Assembly (NCBI GenBank): GCA_963920765.1
Contig: OY987245.1
Span: 4,666,727 to 4,730,726, forward strand
DNA length: 64,000 bases
Source of the DNA: Ulota crispa
Lineage: Eukaryota; Streptophyta; Bryopsida; Orthotrichales; Orthotrichaceae
Direction of reading: 5' to 3'
In this document: positions 10,009 through 23,682 of the stretch, one piece after another
Layout: every line of letters begins with the position of its first letter
Position numbering within the stretch: the first letter of the stretch is position 1
Made by a program: the position numbers and the translations under genes
Notes under the pieces: model-generated
The model's input: the letters and a program-made list of their open reading frames with translations, nothing else
Told to the model about the DNA's origin: nothing
Databases searched by the model: none

Positions 10009-13000
10009 ATGGACGTCGCAGAGAGCTCCTCTGCCGCTTCGGCGGCGAGGAACGATCATTCTTCTTCTCCAAGCAGCTTCTTTTTTCCACCTGCAGCGCA
10101 ACCGGAGGTGATGCGAGCTGCTGAGAAAGACGAACAGTACGTCGCCAGCTTGTGTGATGCTTGCCATGAAGCTTTCCGTCATGCAATGGGTGAGTCGATG
10201 GCCGTCGCCTGTTTCTCTCTACTTCCGAATTGGCATTAGGGTTTAGTGTGCTCTGACGGATTCGTTCTTAGAGCGAGAGTTTGTTGTTTCTTTAGCACTT
10301 GCTTTTCTTTCTTTAGCAACGAGAGAGTTCGAATGTCGATGTTGGATATGCACATGTTTCATAGTCGACCTCTTTTACTACTCCCTCTGTCCGTCCCAAA
10401 ATGATCTTCCTATTACACAAAATGTTATAGATTAAGCTTGAAAAGATTCATTTTTCAATTTGTTTTTTTGATCTATGAATAGAGTTTGATGTCCTCCTAT
10501 TGTTCTGAAAGTTTGACTTTCAAATTAGTTTTCAAAGTATAGTTTCAAAGTGCTTGAAAATTGAATTTTTGAGGCACTTTTGAAGAGCACCAATGGCCAC
10601 TCACTTGATGACATGGGATGGGATTGATTGATTAGCATGCCCATGCTTTTGGACTATGTGCAAGTGTCGCTAGCTTCCTTCCTCCTCCAACAAGATCATT
10701 TTGGAACGGAGGGAGTATTTGTTTTTTGGAGGAAACTTGCTGCTTGAAGTAACTCAAAGGGTACTATTGCGTCACTTTAAGCATCTAATATATGTAAAGT
10801 GTGATTTTGGGAGATCATTATAGAGCTGTGGAAAGATCACTTTGGACACATGAGCCAAATCTGTTGAGATCAAAATTTTATTATTGTTTATGGATTTCTT
10901 ATGCACTAATTGGGAGGTTGAAGCCCGGTGTAATTGACAGTAGATATCCTCATTTCCATCCAAAGGTTAGTGGCAAAAGACGTGTAGCCATGCATTTCTT
11001 ACGCCACTTGCTAAATTCAACCAAGTGTAAGAGTGTACAAATTGCTGTTGGTAACTCCTTAAGGTAGAGGGTCCTGATGTCTTGGGAGTTCTTAGAAAAT
11101 TTTGGATATACCTGCGTGTAGACGATACGTAATATTTTATTCTATGTCTCATTATGGACACGGAGAGTTTTAGAGATTGGTGTATTATTGTGTGGAAGTT
11201 CAAGTACTGTTCAGAAAAACTAAAAAAACTTGGACTATTTCTCGATTTGTGATTGCCATAAGTATTTCGTGGTAGTGCTTTGATTCCTATGTGCTTTATC
11301 GTCGATTCTGAACGTGGCTGGCATTATTATCTGAGCTTGTTTGAAGTGGACTTTGATATTTTTGACAGGAACTCGACTTGCTGTCGCGTATCAAAACGAG
11401 GTTCGTGCTGATACTTGAACATATGCCTCTACTCCTTGTCTGGGCTGCACACTACCTGTTTGCAATTATGTAGCTTTAGAGCTTGTGATATTCTTGAACA
11501 CCCTGAGCAGACACAGAATTTGAATTCTTTATTGGTTTCGGTGGAACTACACGAGTTTAGCATGAAACTTACAAATCAGAGCTCTTTGTACAGACAAAAC
11601 TTGCAGGTCGGGTGCTGTACTATCTATTAACAACCGGGGCAGGCCTGCAGACCCTCGGAGAGGAATATTGTGATATTTCACAGGTGAGTAGCTGACTATT
11701 TAATGAAATTGGTGATTCATATATGCCAGTTTATTTAGTTTCTATCTTGTTTGTACAGCTTATTATTTACAAAGTTAGTGATGAAGTCTATTGTTGATGT
11801 CATTACTTGCTATGCAGGTAATGATCAGCTCAAAACTTCCAGCTACACCCGCTCGCAGGACGCTTCTTGTTTTCTATCAGACCGTCCTGCCATATCTAAC
11901 TGAACGCCTCAGGTGAGATACGTGTTAATGGACAAGAACGAACTGTTCTGTACCCCATTGTGAAATCTGGTATGGCGATAGCAGTCAATGGCAGGTTGTC
12001 AGTATTATGGTTCATGTAGTTCATAGGTATGCCGTGGTTTGCCATATCATATTGAAAATTACTGGTCATGGTGTAGATTAGTCTAAAATCATGATGTTGT
12101 TCTGATAGCTTTAGGTTAGCATAAGCTTCCGTCAATTCTTACAGGGTTCTAGTTTGCACACTCTTGTTCAACGTTAACTTCCTTTGGTGATGATTTGCTG
12201 TTGATAAATGTAGTTCACGAATGTGGCTTCTGTATGCACCTTGGAAAATTGACGGAATATGATCAATGGTATCCTTTTTTTTGGTATGCAGTACTCGAGC
12301 TGCCGCAAGAGGGAACATACTTGCCAATCAAGAAGAGCTTCGAGGAAGCGAGATAACCGGGTTGACTCAAGAATCCACCTCAGAGATTGTGGTCGAAGAT
12401 GGTGTTGGTACCCAAAGACGGAATCCTATCCAAGTATGGCGATCCTGGTCTACAAGAGCGCGGCAACGTTACAACGCAGGTCTTCAACAATGGCCCGTTG
12501 TACGTAAACTGACTTATTCTAGTTTTTGCGTAATATTCATGCGAAGAGACAATGAGCTTGGGTTTGGATACTCAAAAAGTGTGAGGGATATTCCGGCTAT
12601 GTTTTTGTGTGGATCTGTATATTTGAAGTAGAAGTTGACTGAAGAGTGTCTGCATTCTTGTTTGCAGATTCTTCCGACCGTGAAGGAAGCACTTCTGCTT
12701 GTTTTGAGAGCTCACCTTATGCTCTTTTATTTTGAAGGTACTGTATTACTTTGTGTTCCTGATGCTTGCTATACCTTTGGTTTTTGGGTTGGGTTATGGA
12801 ATTTGTATAATGCTCATGAGCATCTTGTACACTTGAGCAGCTCGTAGGATCAGGGCAATTAATTTAAAAATTGACAATCCTGAAACGCAATGGTGGCAAG
12901 CAGATACTAGCGTGAGAGCGTTGGTCTGATCTTTTTGATATCCAAAGACAGGTTCCTGTTGTTCAATTGGTCTAGGCATTTCACGTTTTTTATTTGGGAT

Positions 13001-14605
13001 GAAATGCAGGAGTTTACTATCACTTGGCGAAACGTTTTGCTGGAATACGCTACATATTCATGGGTAAACCTGCCCAACAAAGGCCAAGGTTAGTTCTCAA
13101 TTTTCTTTGTATTTTAGAGTAAGTGATGTTTCATATTATGAGGTTCTATTGGTAGGGGACGCCTATAAGGCACGAGGAAGTTTGAGACATCTGAGTACGG
13201 CTATATACATTTAGGATGTTCAGTTATACCTAGGATATCAAGAACCTCCAAATAATATTTGCTTTGGTCTTCTTGGAACAACACTATTTAATGATGACAA
13301 TGCGTTGAGTTGCATGACATTTTGCCTTTTGTTGCGGTGATTTGTCAGAAACAAATAAGGTTCCAATCCAGTGCCCTATGTGTTGATTGCGTGTGGCTTG
13401 TCCTTCAGGTATCATATGCTTGGTATGTTTCTATTGATACAGCTTAGTATCGTTGGTGGCGACTGGCTGCGTCGTAGCGTTTTGCCAGCTCTTGCCATGT
13501 CCATGCGATCCCGAATAAGAGATCCCTCGGCCACTTCCTCAGGTAAAACAGTGGGTGTAAGTTGCGTCGCTTTGCTACTGTATTATATCTCAGCGGCTAC
13601 ATTCAGTTCAGAACAGACGTTGGCAGCATTTAATGAATTTCTTGGCAGTTTTTTTATGATCCAGACGCATTAATTGCCTTCAGAAGTGTTTTGACCCATA
13701 TTCTTGAGCATATTTTGGAAGCGACGTGTTAATGCTTGCGTTGTTTTTGTAATTAGTAGTAATGCCCAGGCCTACGTTGCAGATATTACACTGTTGTTAC
13801 ATAATTTCTCATGCTACTCGCTTTTCAAAGTTCCTATCTGTCCGCCCCTTTCTTTCAGAAAACGTCTAAATTCATGAATGGTTAAGTGAGGTAATCTCTT
13901 ACGTTGGCATGTTATGAAGTCGTATCTTGTAACTTGTCTATTGACAGTATATTTTTTATTTCAGGACGACAAACTATTGCAGTTTTAGATGTTGATGGAA
14001 ACACTACCTTTAAGAAAGAGATGAAAGCAGTTGGCGAGGATTGGACGCTAGCTGCCAATACAGGAGAAAGTGAGGTAAATGCTTGGTTTCTCCATTCAGG
14101 GTTCATTGATATGTGCTACACTGGATGTACTGATTTTAACGACTCTAATCGCAATCAAACTAGTTAATCGAAATCTTTTGACCTGAAATAAGCTTTCTAT
14201 AATAACCATTTGTTGGTTGATTCGGTGTTCAGGGAGCCGGGCGAAGCAAATGTCCACTCTGTCTGAGTCCACGTCAGCACCCCACTGCAACACCTTGCGG
14301 CCATGTATTTTGTTGGTAAGTATTTCTTAGTACAATCATCTAGAGTGGGTATGTTTGTTTTCTACAGAATCAACAGGGATTCGCTTCGTCTATGCATCTT
14401 GAATGAGTCTTGAACAATCTCATAACTAGTGTAATTCTCATCGTTTATTGTCAAGTTTGCTTTTTTAAGGTGGTCTTCTTACTGAGCGTGTCACAAATGC
14501 AGGAGTTGCGTAACAGAGTGGTGCAATGAGAAGCCAGAATGCCCACTTTGTCGGTCACCTGTAACACATCCTCAGTTGGTGTGTCTTTACCATGCTGACT
14601 TCTGA
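10009..14605 (+). CDS. PEX10: peroxisome biogenesis factor 10, RING-type E3 ligase subunit
   Basis: Eleven exons: 10009-10189, 11369-11400, 11594-11683, 11818-11912, 12292-12499, 12668-12737, 13010-13088, 13409-13542, 13965-14074, 14233-14315, 14503-14605; all GT-AG, 394 residues, close to the Arabidopsis protein. PEX10 sits in the peroxisomal membrane with PEX2 and PEX12 as the ubiquitin ligase that recycles the import receptor PEX5. Seen here: the family block [17 protein letters not shown], hydrophobic segments around [14 protein letters not shown] and [17 protein letters not shown], and a complete C-terminal C3HC4 RING: Cys340, Cys343, Cys355, His357, Cys360, Cys363, Cys374, Cys377. The first ATG after the duplicated leader gives an Ala/Ser-rich N-terminus. 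All zinc ligands are present and no frame is broken, so the gene looks functional. Confidence 0.96.
10381..10715. mobile_element. Stowaway-like MITE in PEX10 intron 1
   Basis: Inverted ends CTCCCTCTGTCCGTCCCAAA and the matching TTTTGGAACGGAGGGAG, flanked by TA (10379-10380 and 10716-10717). This is the standard Stowaway (Tc1/mariner-derived) pattern of plants. It lies inside the 1.18-kb first intron, away from the splice sites. Confidence 0.9.
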
Positions 14606-16052
14606 TCCATAATTCATTCCTTTTTATTACTTGAAGACCATGCCATCAAAATGTGTATACTACGCAACAGGTGATTGTAGTCATTGCCCCAACTCAATAG
14701 ATAAGGTTGATTAGTCTTTTTTTCATCAAATATGGCACTCTTTATCTGGCAAGTTTTGCTATTATTTTCGTGTAGCAGTAGTTGCCACTAAATTCCGGCA
14801 CATTGTTTGGGTGTTTGATGTAAAATGTGACATGGAGATGTCTAATCCCTCATTGGTGACTCATGATTTAATGTGAACCGCTATGCGGGTCCGGGGTTGA
14901 CTCCTTTGTACCTCCCCATAGGCCCCCACTAATCCCTAATTGCTAATGAATATCAGCAAGGGTGTTGGGACTTACCGGAAACACGAACTAAGGTAGCGGC
15001 ACCTAAAAGGAACACTAGCAGTTTAGTGACATCTAAAATAAACCTAAATCTGCGCGTTCCTGCACCCAAATAAGACGCGTAGGCACCCAAACCAGGCACG
15101 CAAGTTAATATAAGGAAACATAAATTGTGTAAGTGGCAGTTTGGGATTGGATGTGACATGGTTTTTTTGTTGTCGCTTTTTTGGGGGTCTAGTGTCCACA
15201 ATAGGTCAATCGAAGGAGTTACCTTCAACAGTTTGTAATTTATTTATACAATCTCAAAAAATTCCAAAACAATTTTGCTTGCATCTGTGGCCATTTCCTT
15301 ACAAGCACATGTCATTAGATTCTCAAAAGACCCTCAGACTCACCACATCTCAAAGTAAGTGTCACTTTTAGGTTCTCCTACCTTATTTGTTTTGGCAAAC
15401 TTTTCTTCAATTGGAGCCGGCGGACCGCAAATTTCAGTACATAGGTGGGCCTTTTTTCTAGAGTATTGAAAATTTTGAACATTGTTGGTTCCGAATTTTA
15501 CAAATTTTTCGTTGCTGGCTGCGCAAAACCTTGGTATCCAAAGGGCGGAAATTGAATTCCTTCCCACTCTAGCTCTCTGTGCTGTCGAAGGCATAACTTA
15601 TAACCAAAGCGACCATTGGGGAACGTAAAACGTTCACAATTCCAAAAAAATTGGAGCATGATTATGGACTGGAATTTAGAAAACTTTGTGTCTACATTTG
15701 TGGAATTTGTGGAAGAATAGATTTACTGGTGGCTGAACAGTTGTTGGCAACTGTAAATGTCTGATTTCCCTACATTCTTAAATCTTGAAATAAACCTCTT
15801 GTTTGAAAGTTATCATTAAACTGTTCTTTTAGGCTATGCCTTACAATAGATCTTTGCAATTTTGAAAATTTCATGTATCTATGGTCAATAATGGATTAAT
15901 TTCTTTGAAGCTTGCCTTGATTAAAATGGATTCTAATTTCAGATCAATTATTTATAGTGAATCTTAATGTAACTTCCACATAACATTCAGTAGCCTGAAG
16001 AGAGGCTGCCTTTCCTTCTCTTCAGGTATCATCCACAAACTTCATGCTGACA
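14606..16052. other. intergenic, no gene seen
   Basis: 3' flank of PEX10 followed by unremarkable sequence. Short frames have no recognisable content. No bounded transposon identified. Confidence 0.45.
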
Positions 16053-16236
16053 CAAAAATTTTAAAAATTTTAAAAAATTTTAAAAAAATTTGACAAATGT
16101 TTTAAAAAGTTTTAAAAAAATTTAAAAAAATTTAAAAACTTAAATTTTTAAAAATAAGTTTTAAAAATTTAAAAAAAATTTAAATTTTAAACAAAATTTA
16201 AAAAATTTAATTTGATTTTTTTTTTAATAAATTTTT
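16053..16236. repeat. low-complexity AT tract
   Basis: About 180 bp made almost only of TTTAAAA-type words; simple sequence with strong self-complementarity. Confidence 0.9.
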
Positions 16237-16642
16237 TCTGACATGGTTGACCCCACATCAACAGATGTACACTACATTGAGCTTCTCTTTCATAAACTCT
16301 CTGACAAATTTAGCCAAGTGTCCTATTAGTTATTGATGGGTGTGGAATATCCTACACCCTTTAGTTAGAGAAAGGGCAGACTTGCTGAGTGCTACTAAAT
16401 GTTATGCAGATAACATTCTAGAATCATTGCTAAAGTTTCATTTTGCATTTTGAATACAATAGTTTTACAATCTAGACAATTTTGTAATTTATTGAGAATA
16501 TGAGTTAACAATAAGTTCCCATGGCTGGATCTCTAACAATCAACATCTGTTTTCTATTTTGCTTTTTTGGTCCACGTATTTTTATTATACTCTAAGAAGT
16601 TTGATTCTTTGGTACAAACATTTAGGGAATCAAATGCATTAG

Positions 16643-16699
16643 AAAATTCATTTGGGTCAAATGATCCTATGAAATTCATTTGGGTCAAATGATCCTATG
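16643..16699 (+). repeat. 28-bp tandem duplication
   Basis: A 28-bp unit containing CATTTGGGTCAAATGATCC occurs twice head to tail, ending just before the element at 16708. Confidence 0.85.
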
Positions 16700-16707
16700 C
16701 GTGGTTA

Positions 16708-17047
16708 CCCTTTAAACGTCGAGGAGGATGAAAAACATCCTCTGGCTCTTAAAAAACGTTTTGCATTATTGATTTTTTTAGAAGTGATCAGAAACACACG
16801 GTTTATCATGGAAAGCAAAATAATTGCCTCATTGGATACATTCATATTTTTAGGGAACCCAAAGTGTGAGAAATTTTAGAGACATAGTTTTAGGTCCCGA
16901 ACTGCCCTTGTTGCAAATTTCATGAGGTCGCCATGTATTATTGACTTTTGCAACTTTCTAGGCACTTGTTACACCAGCAAGAACACTCAATAATACTCTA
17001 GATCACTATATCGGGTTGGTTGTGGTGACCAGCTTGGCGTTTAAGGG
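16708..17047 (+). mobile_element. 340-bp candidate TTAA-type MITE
   Basis: Inverted ends CCCTTTAAACG and CGTTTAAGGG, flanked by TTA on the left and CTAA on the right, so the flanks are imperfect. Size fits the 342/355-bp members, but interior similarity is weak, so family membership is tentative. Confidence 0.5.
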
Positions 17048-17867
17048 CTAATAGAAAATGAACACATTTGTTGATACTTGTTTGAAGTTAATTGTTTGAA
17101 GTTGATTGTTAGATGCCTTCATAATAGTAATAGTCAATTTATCAGTTGTTGGGGGAGTTGATGTTGAATTTGAAAAATTATAGATTGAGGACATTTGTGT
17201 TTGGGTGGTTTGAGCTATTTGATAGTTGTTATTTCAAACAAATATCAAACATGTTTGTAGTTGCCACGTGGACAAATTTTGTATTATGCAAAGATCTTTG
17301 CTTTCAATTTTCTAAATGTTGTTGTTACATATGTAACAAATGTATCCAATCTTGAATGAATAAAAAAATGTCATCCATATTCAACACATGTTTCTTCCAT
17401 ATCCAGAGACACAAGTAATTTCATTACTTTGTAATAATGTTGGTTGAATTCATCCATTCAAGCCTTTGGACCGTGATTGTCACAAATGCTTTTAGAACGT
17501 CATAAATTAGGCTCAAAGGATGCAAGTGATGATATTAAGTTTTGTAGCATTGTACAAATTCAATATCACATGTTAAATTTGACATTAAAGAAAAATTTGG
17601 TGATAGTTACGAAAAATGGTCTGGAACTTTTTTCCACTTGTCAACTTCTTGACTGCCACGTGTATAAGCTTGTGACATTTTAGAATTTATCATGGAAGCA
17701 CATTCAATCATTCCTACACTCGAGCTTGGCACATTTTTAAAATTTTGACATAAATGTTATGTTCAATCAAACGTATACACATTGTGACAACTCAAGCTAT
17801 AATGAGAATGGAAATTAAAGAGGCTTGAGTATAATTTTACCCCCAACAAATTCATGATCATGGTTGT

Positions 17868-18190
17868 TACTTTGGGATAGATTTGGCTATTAGATAGCAC
17901 ATACAGACGCACAAAACGGACAGCACGGATGGACATGTGTGTGTTCTTTTTTTTTAGGACATTTTTAGAACTTCTAAGTAAAAATGAAAGAACCAAACTA
18001 CTAATTTTTATTTTTATTACGTGATATGACTTTAAATCCACGTTTTGACTTCATGTTGACAACCATGAGTGTCACTAGCATGTACAAAGTAAAAAATGTA
18101 TATATCATTTTTTGAAGTTAACTATGAGTTAACTACATTGGGTGGACATGAGCTCAATCAAGTATTTTAAATTGACATGCAAACAGATGG
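17868..18190 (+). repeat. dispersed repeat, copy 1
   Basis: About 320 bp similar in the same orientation to 63170-63500; shared words include CGTGATATG, TTTAAATCCAC, GAGTGTCAC and GACATGAGCTCAAT. Part recurs inverted near 20990-21140. Borders and class are unknown. Confidence 0.6.
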
Positions 18191-19224
18191 ATAAGTCGTT
18201 TAATGACCATGCCCATTATCTTGTTTATTTGATTTTTGTGGTTTTAATTTTAAATGTAATAGTGTCATTGAGCAATTATGATGGTAGCCTAACGTATTAG
18301 GGTCGTTTAAAGTACCAACCTGTTGAAAGTTATTGTATGTAGGAATTAAATGGTCATGCATTCAAAATTGCGATGATATTTTTATAGGCATATTGATTAA
18401 TGAAGAACCACAATGTTTTTCTAATTATGTTTGATGTTGTTAATGTAGAAACACAAGGTAATTAGTGTTAGACCATTGAGAATGAGTGATTTGTGTATTA
18501 GACTTAAACAATTCCAAATTGTTCCGAAGAGAGAAATAAGTACACTAGAGTCAAAGAGCTGCAAGGATAAAAATAAGTGCACTAAGTTAAATAGTTTCAA
18601 ATATAGATATAGATGCACTTAAGGTTAAAAAATCCAAAAAGATATATAGCATTGGATATAAATATCTCTTAATATACATGTATAAATATACATGTATAGC
18701 AATGAAATTGGATTATTACAAGGTAGTGTTAATGCTAAAACAACTCATTTTAAGTAGTCATTGTTCATTCAACAAGGAAATGGTTTTCATTCTTGATTTT
18801 CTCAAACAAAAAGTTAATGTACTTTCACACTTTGTCTTACTAAGAGAAAACTTTCATGTTAATCTTAGGATTGGAAAACCTAAAAACAAGCCAATATCAA
18901 AACATTACATAACAAACTTGGTTATTGGCTAGTACGGGCTATTATGCAAGTGAGTATCAATAATGTATCTGGCAGAAATTAGAGAAACAAACCAAAAAAG
19001 AATGAACTAAAACACCATTAAGAAAATAAACTTCTCAAGTCCCATGACTCCCACATGGCCACATCTTATTCAAATTTTAATATTTAATCGGTGGAGAACC
19101 AAAAATTGAAATTTGACAATATGTTCACACTATTTTCCAAGTCCAACGTCCAATTCATTACACTTTACTTAAATGGCAAGACTTTTTGAAAAAATGGTCA
19201 TCAAGAAATGGGGGCTTCATTTAA

Positions 19225-19294
19225 CCCCTATATGCCAGAGGCACCACATTCTGATAGTTTTTACACTAATATTTGGTGCTCAGGCATTTATGGG
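19225..19294. mobile_element. 70-bp minimal TTAA-flanked inverted repeat
   Basis: CCCCTATATGCC...GAGGCACCA at the left and TGGTGCTCAGGCATTTATGG(G) at the right are inverted copies separated by about 30 bp; TTAA lies at 19221-19224 and 19295-19298. This is the smallest member of the CCC...GGG/TTAA set in the window. Confidence 0.75.
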
Positions 19295-19842
19295 TTAAGG
19301 TTTGGACTTTGGATTGACCATTTTCTCCTGCGCAATTTTTTGCCTAGCCACGTCCTCCCAAACAATATTCATGGCTTTTTTTTAGTTGTCGCCTGTAACA
19401 ACTCAACAAAGCTGGAAAATTGCGTTGAGGGACTTACAAAGAGACGAGAAATGGGACGTAGTGTGCATCGTCTCTTAATGCTTTGACAGAACAACCCTGT
19501 CAACCATCCATGCTTAACCTCAGCAGTCAGATCTCAGTTATACCTTGCATTGTATGACACTGTATGGAATTTCCTGAGAATTATTATAAAGTACTCTTGC
19601 GAATGGCATACATCCCAGACATACTTGCATGAAATTATCCATTGCCTAGCTGGAAGATTTGTCCTTCTAAAATACCATATTGATTAAATTTGGAATAATA
19701 TCCACCTATTGGGATTATCAGCAATCTAGCATGTATATAGGCTGAAGTCTTATTATATCACCCACATTTCGGGATTATTAGCATATGTATAGGGCTATAG
19801 GCTGACGTCTTATTAGATTGCGGAAACACAAACAATGGTGAT

Positions 19843-20060
19843 AATGTAAGTGCACCCAAATCCAACCGTGTACTATCCTGTATGTATGCGAGGTGGCGAT
19901 TTTACAATTCAAATCTAGGTAAGGCATAGATAGCCTATTCTTTTGGGGTATAAAAATTAAGTCATCTATGGCCTGTCTAGATTTGAGTTGGAAAATCACC
20001 ACTCTCCGTACATAGAAATGCCATTAGGTACACGATTGGATTTGAGTACACTTACCTTAG
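19843..20060. mobile_element. hairpin MITE, about 215 bp
   Basis: Nearly the whole segment is an inverted repeat: left arm GTAAGTGCACCCAAATCCAA, right arm TTGGATTTGAGTACACTTAC, with further pairing inward to a small loop around GGGGTATAAAA. Superfamily not assigned; no certain target duplication. Confidence 0.65.
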
Positions 20061-20416
20061 TGGAACTTGGGCCTGACTTGGTATGTACCAGTGGAGTAGA
20101 GTGGAGTTGAGTTTCAAACTTGGGAATTGCTGTTTTACCAATTTTTTAAATATGGTAATCTAAATTTAGCATGGATAATTCAAGACCTTATTACGTGACC
20201 CCCTCCAGGATGATCAGTTTGTGCCACTTGACCCATGAAACCAATGCTTCCTCCTCCATACACCAGATCCACTTTCCTGCTCACCTGTAGCAACCACACA
20301 AGCCATTCAGCCAAACTTATGATATCTATACAACAAACGAGATTCAATCGCAGTAGTCACAGAATGTTTTCTCTTATAATCAACGATATCTCTTTGCATA
20401 GGAACAATAAACCTGA

Positions 20417-20750
20417 TAAGGGAGGAGGCTTGAACTCCGTTAGGGCACTAATACTGCTCACTTTTCTAAATGAACTCCGTTGATACATGCCCTTATTCAT
20501 AGCTTTTCAGAAATGTACAGCAGGTGTAAATTTAAGGAAGTGATCCATTTTAGAGCCTTATAACCTTTTCATTTCAAAATTTCATAACTAATTCCACATT
20601 GCTCTCAAAAATACAAAATAACTTGAGTTAGATGCCAATTCTTCTTGTCTTTCAAGGAAAATTTACTGAAAAATATTTCAAGATGTTTCACCTCCCCAAA
20701 ATTTAGTTTCAGCTCTTAGATGGTCGGTTTATGAGCCTCTTACATTATAA
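20417..20750 (-). mobile_element. TAAGGTAGAAGGCT-family transposon, paralogous empty copy
   Basis: Reverse-complement relative of 4922-5597, with ends near TAAGGGAGGAGGCTTGAA and ATGAGCCTCTTACATTA. It lacks the 342-bp TTAA element: at 20652-20655 it has a single TCAA (TTGA on the other strand). Confidence 0.7.
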
Positions 20751-20832
20751 TCTGCTCAAATTGGATCTACCTTTAAAATGCAGGTAAATATGTCAACATG
20801 TGTGCCTGGTTCCCAAAAATTATAAGCATCTC

Positions 20833-21040
20833 TAAGGTAGGAGGCTCGTGAATGGGTCACTTAAGCAAAAGTGCTCTTCTCTAGAAAATTCAAGGCAACT
20901 TGGTAAAATGAAAATATTTTTGGTAGAAAGCTAAAGAAGAGACAATTATGTGGCAATTTAATATGATTTTTTTGAGTTAGTATGAGTTAACTACAATTTA
21001 TCAAAGCAAAAGGTGCATAGGTAGCTTGGTCCACTTGCCT
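20833..21040 (+). mobile_element. partial copy of the transposon at 48369
   Basis: Starts TAAGGTAGGAGGCTCGTGAA and follows the left third of 48369-48976, then diverges into sequence related to the dispersed repeat at 17868/63170. The right end was not found. Confidence 0.5.
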
Positions 21041-21469
21041 CTCTGCCCAATTGTGCTCATGTATGTCCAATGTAATAAGATCATAGTTGAATTCAAAAAA
21101 TGATAAAAAAAAACTAACTTTGTACATGCTGGTGACACATGGTGGAAAAGCTCAATTCTTTTTATGAACAAATTAAAAGTAATATTTTGTCCCCTATATT
21201 AAAGTTGGTCATTTATATCCTCATTTGTGGTTTTGCCTAAACAAGGGTTTCTTAATCCAAATGTGAGTTCAAATTCCAAAATTCAATCTCTTGGTGACAA
21301 ATATCTAAACAATTACATAAGGCTCTTATTTTTCACTTGCTAGAAAACGTAAGAGTTTATATACTTATCATCATCAGATTGTATTTGAAAACTTTTAATT
21401 CTCGTTTGGATTTAGAGGCCTACTTTAAGGTAAGCTACCTCATACCTGAGCAGTTCCCAATGATGCACT

Positions 21470-21830
21470 CTACAATTGGGGTGTTCTCCACACACTCTTG
21501 AACCCAAAGTGGAGCAATGAATGCCATTTGCACAAGCAAATCCCGTCACATGTCACTCTAGGAGCTAGTTTGGGAGGATCAAGATTGGGACCATCAAGTA
21601 CATGTATAGGAACAAATCCAAACAGTTTCAACGGTAGTTTATAGTTGCTAATAGGAACCCTATGAGCTGCAACTTTGCCCTTTAATACAAAACAATCTAC
21701 AATAATTTTTTCCACAAAAACTATGTTCTATGATAGCTTGTTGAAAGGCTAACCTTATGGATTTTTTTCCTGAAATTTTCAAGACCTTGAAGTACCCTAA
21801 ACCCTTAAACCCTTGGGTATGGGTAAGGTT
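21470..21830 (-). repeat. dispersed repeat with coding-like sequence, copy 1
   Basis: The reverse complement matches 25330-25640 over about 300 bp. An 81-codon open frame on the minus strand (21715-21470) includes KLFGFVPIHVLDGPN; the other copy is interrupted in this frame. I do not recognise the product. A transposon fragment or gene relic is likely. Confidence 0.5.
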
Positions 21831-23678
21831 ACCTCAATGTAGAACCATTGAGGAGGATACAACTAAACAACAACAAATGGAGAGGGGCAAATCATTACTA
21901 AGAGCATCTCCTACAGCACATTTAAAGAAACTTCTAGAAACTAGGTTTGGAGGGGATGGGAGCAGCAAGTAGCGCAACAGGGCATGAAGTTCCCCTGCAG
22001 TCCAAAAGGTTTGAAGGCTTGCACATGCATTACAATGAATTGCAAGGATATGTTTGGCGTTGCAGCATGAACAATGCGTGAGCAGTGCTTGATCCCAGGT
22101 GGATAACTTAACGCATTTTAGATTTGATGTGCGGCATAATATAGAGAGGGGTTTATTCTTTTGAGGTAATAATTATAAAAAATCTACAATTAAGAAAGGG
22201 TTCATTCAAATAGTAAAATTGAGCATAAGTAATATAGGTAGGTTTTAAACATGCCTTGTTACTTTTTTTTTACAAGTAATTAAGGGGCCAATATTATAGG
22301 GCATCTTATGGTCCTACTATATTTATGGTGGGAACAAGGTATCCAATGTTTCAATGAGGGTGTCAAGTGTTGGGTGATGTAAAATGATGGCAACGAATGT
22401 GGAAGAAATGGTTAGGGTCTACTTCACTTTTGGGTGAAGGTTTTGTTGCTTGATATTATGGTGCACGTTCCAGCCTTCTAGATCCTGCTTGTTTCATTTG
22501 GCTTGTGCATGATAGAGTTTTCTTAATACATACATGTAAATGGAGTTCATTCATCTGTTTTGACTCTTAGTGATTTACTCTTGATTTTTTGGAGTGAAGA
22601 GGCATTTCTATTTGCATTGTATATTTCCATGAAGGATTTGATATTTGTCTTGAAATTACTTATGAAAGCATAGTGCATTCATATCCTAACTCCTAAAGCC
22701 TAATTTGTCAGATTACTTAACAATTAAATGTTTTCAATTATACAGAAGATAGCCTAAGGAAAAAAAAATTGCTGAGCCCTTATAAGTAATTAAAGAGTGC
22801 TCTAAAATTGGCCATTTGACCCAATTATATAATTATAGAGACCCTTTTATTTGGCCTAGGGAACTAAATAGCCCCTTATAAATTACCCCTCGCCGCACGT
22901 GGGTACCCAACATACAAAGAGTGATCCACCTGAGTGCTTGATAGGGACCGTGAAGGGGGCTTGGAAAAACCTTGAATTTGACGTGAAAGTGGCCAAGCCT
23001 GAAAGGCCCTGCTCCTGCACATCAACAAGTGCAGTGTTATTGGAGACTTGAATCGCAAAAGCTGTTACGGATTGAATACAAAGGACTGTTTTAACGTGCT
23101 ACATGAGATGCTCTAAGTTGTTGCCCTTGCTCAGTGTTCGGGGAGAACCGAGTTTTAGTTACAAGTCAGCCAACTTTTTCTGAGGATTGCCAAAATAAAA
23201 TGAAAGTTGGCGGATTTGCTTCCAACCATAAAAACATGGCTTTAGGAAATCAACTGAGTTACAATTTCATCTTTAGGAAATTTAGCCGAACGTGCACTTG
23301 TAGATGAGGAAATGAGCCGAATGAAATTTGAAACTATGGGAAATCAATCTATGAACTTTTCCATGATAAGGAAATTTTCCGACCTTCTAAATAAAAACCA
23401 AATGTTGTTTTATTTCACAAGCAATTATAGGGTGCTAAAAGTTCAAAAAAAATTAAAAACAAGAAACATGGGTGAGGTGGCCATGTGGGTGAGTGGGTGT
23501 GGGTGAGGTAAATGAGAGGGTGAGTAGGTGACTGTGTGATGCCTAATGCAGGGATAAACTGTGCACTTGATGGTTAATGGGATAAGAGGTGCACTTGGTG
23601 CATCAATCCTTAGAGGAAACGTGGTGCTCAATCCCAAGATGTTGAGATTTGACCTAGTTCAAATCTAGCCAAAGATAT
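21831..23678. other. intergenic, no gene seen
   Basis: AT-rich sequence with a GTGGGTGAG-type short repeat near 23480-23530. No bounded element or supportable coding region. Confidence 0.4.
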
Positions 23679-23682
23679 TTAA

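Noticed and set aside
23480-23540. GTGGGTGAG minisatellite
   Set aside because: Too short and irregular to support as an array.
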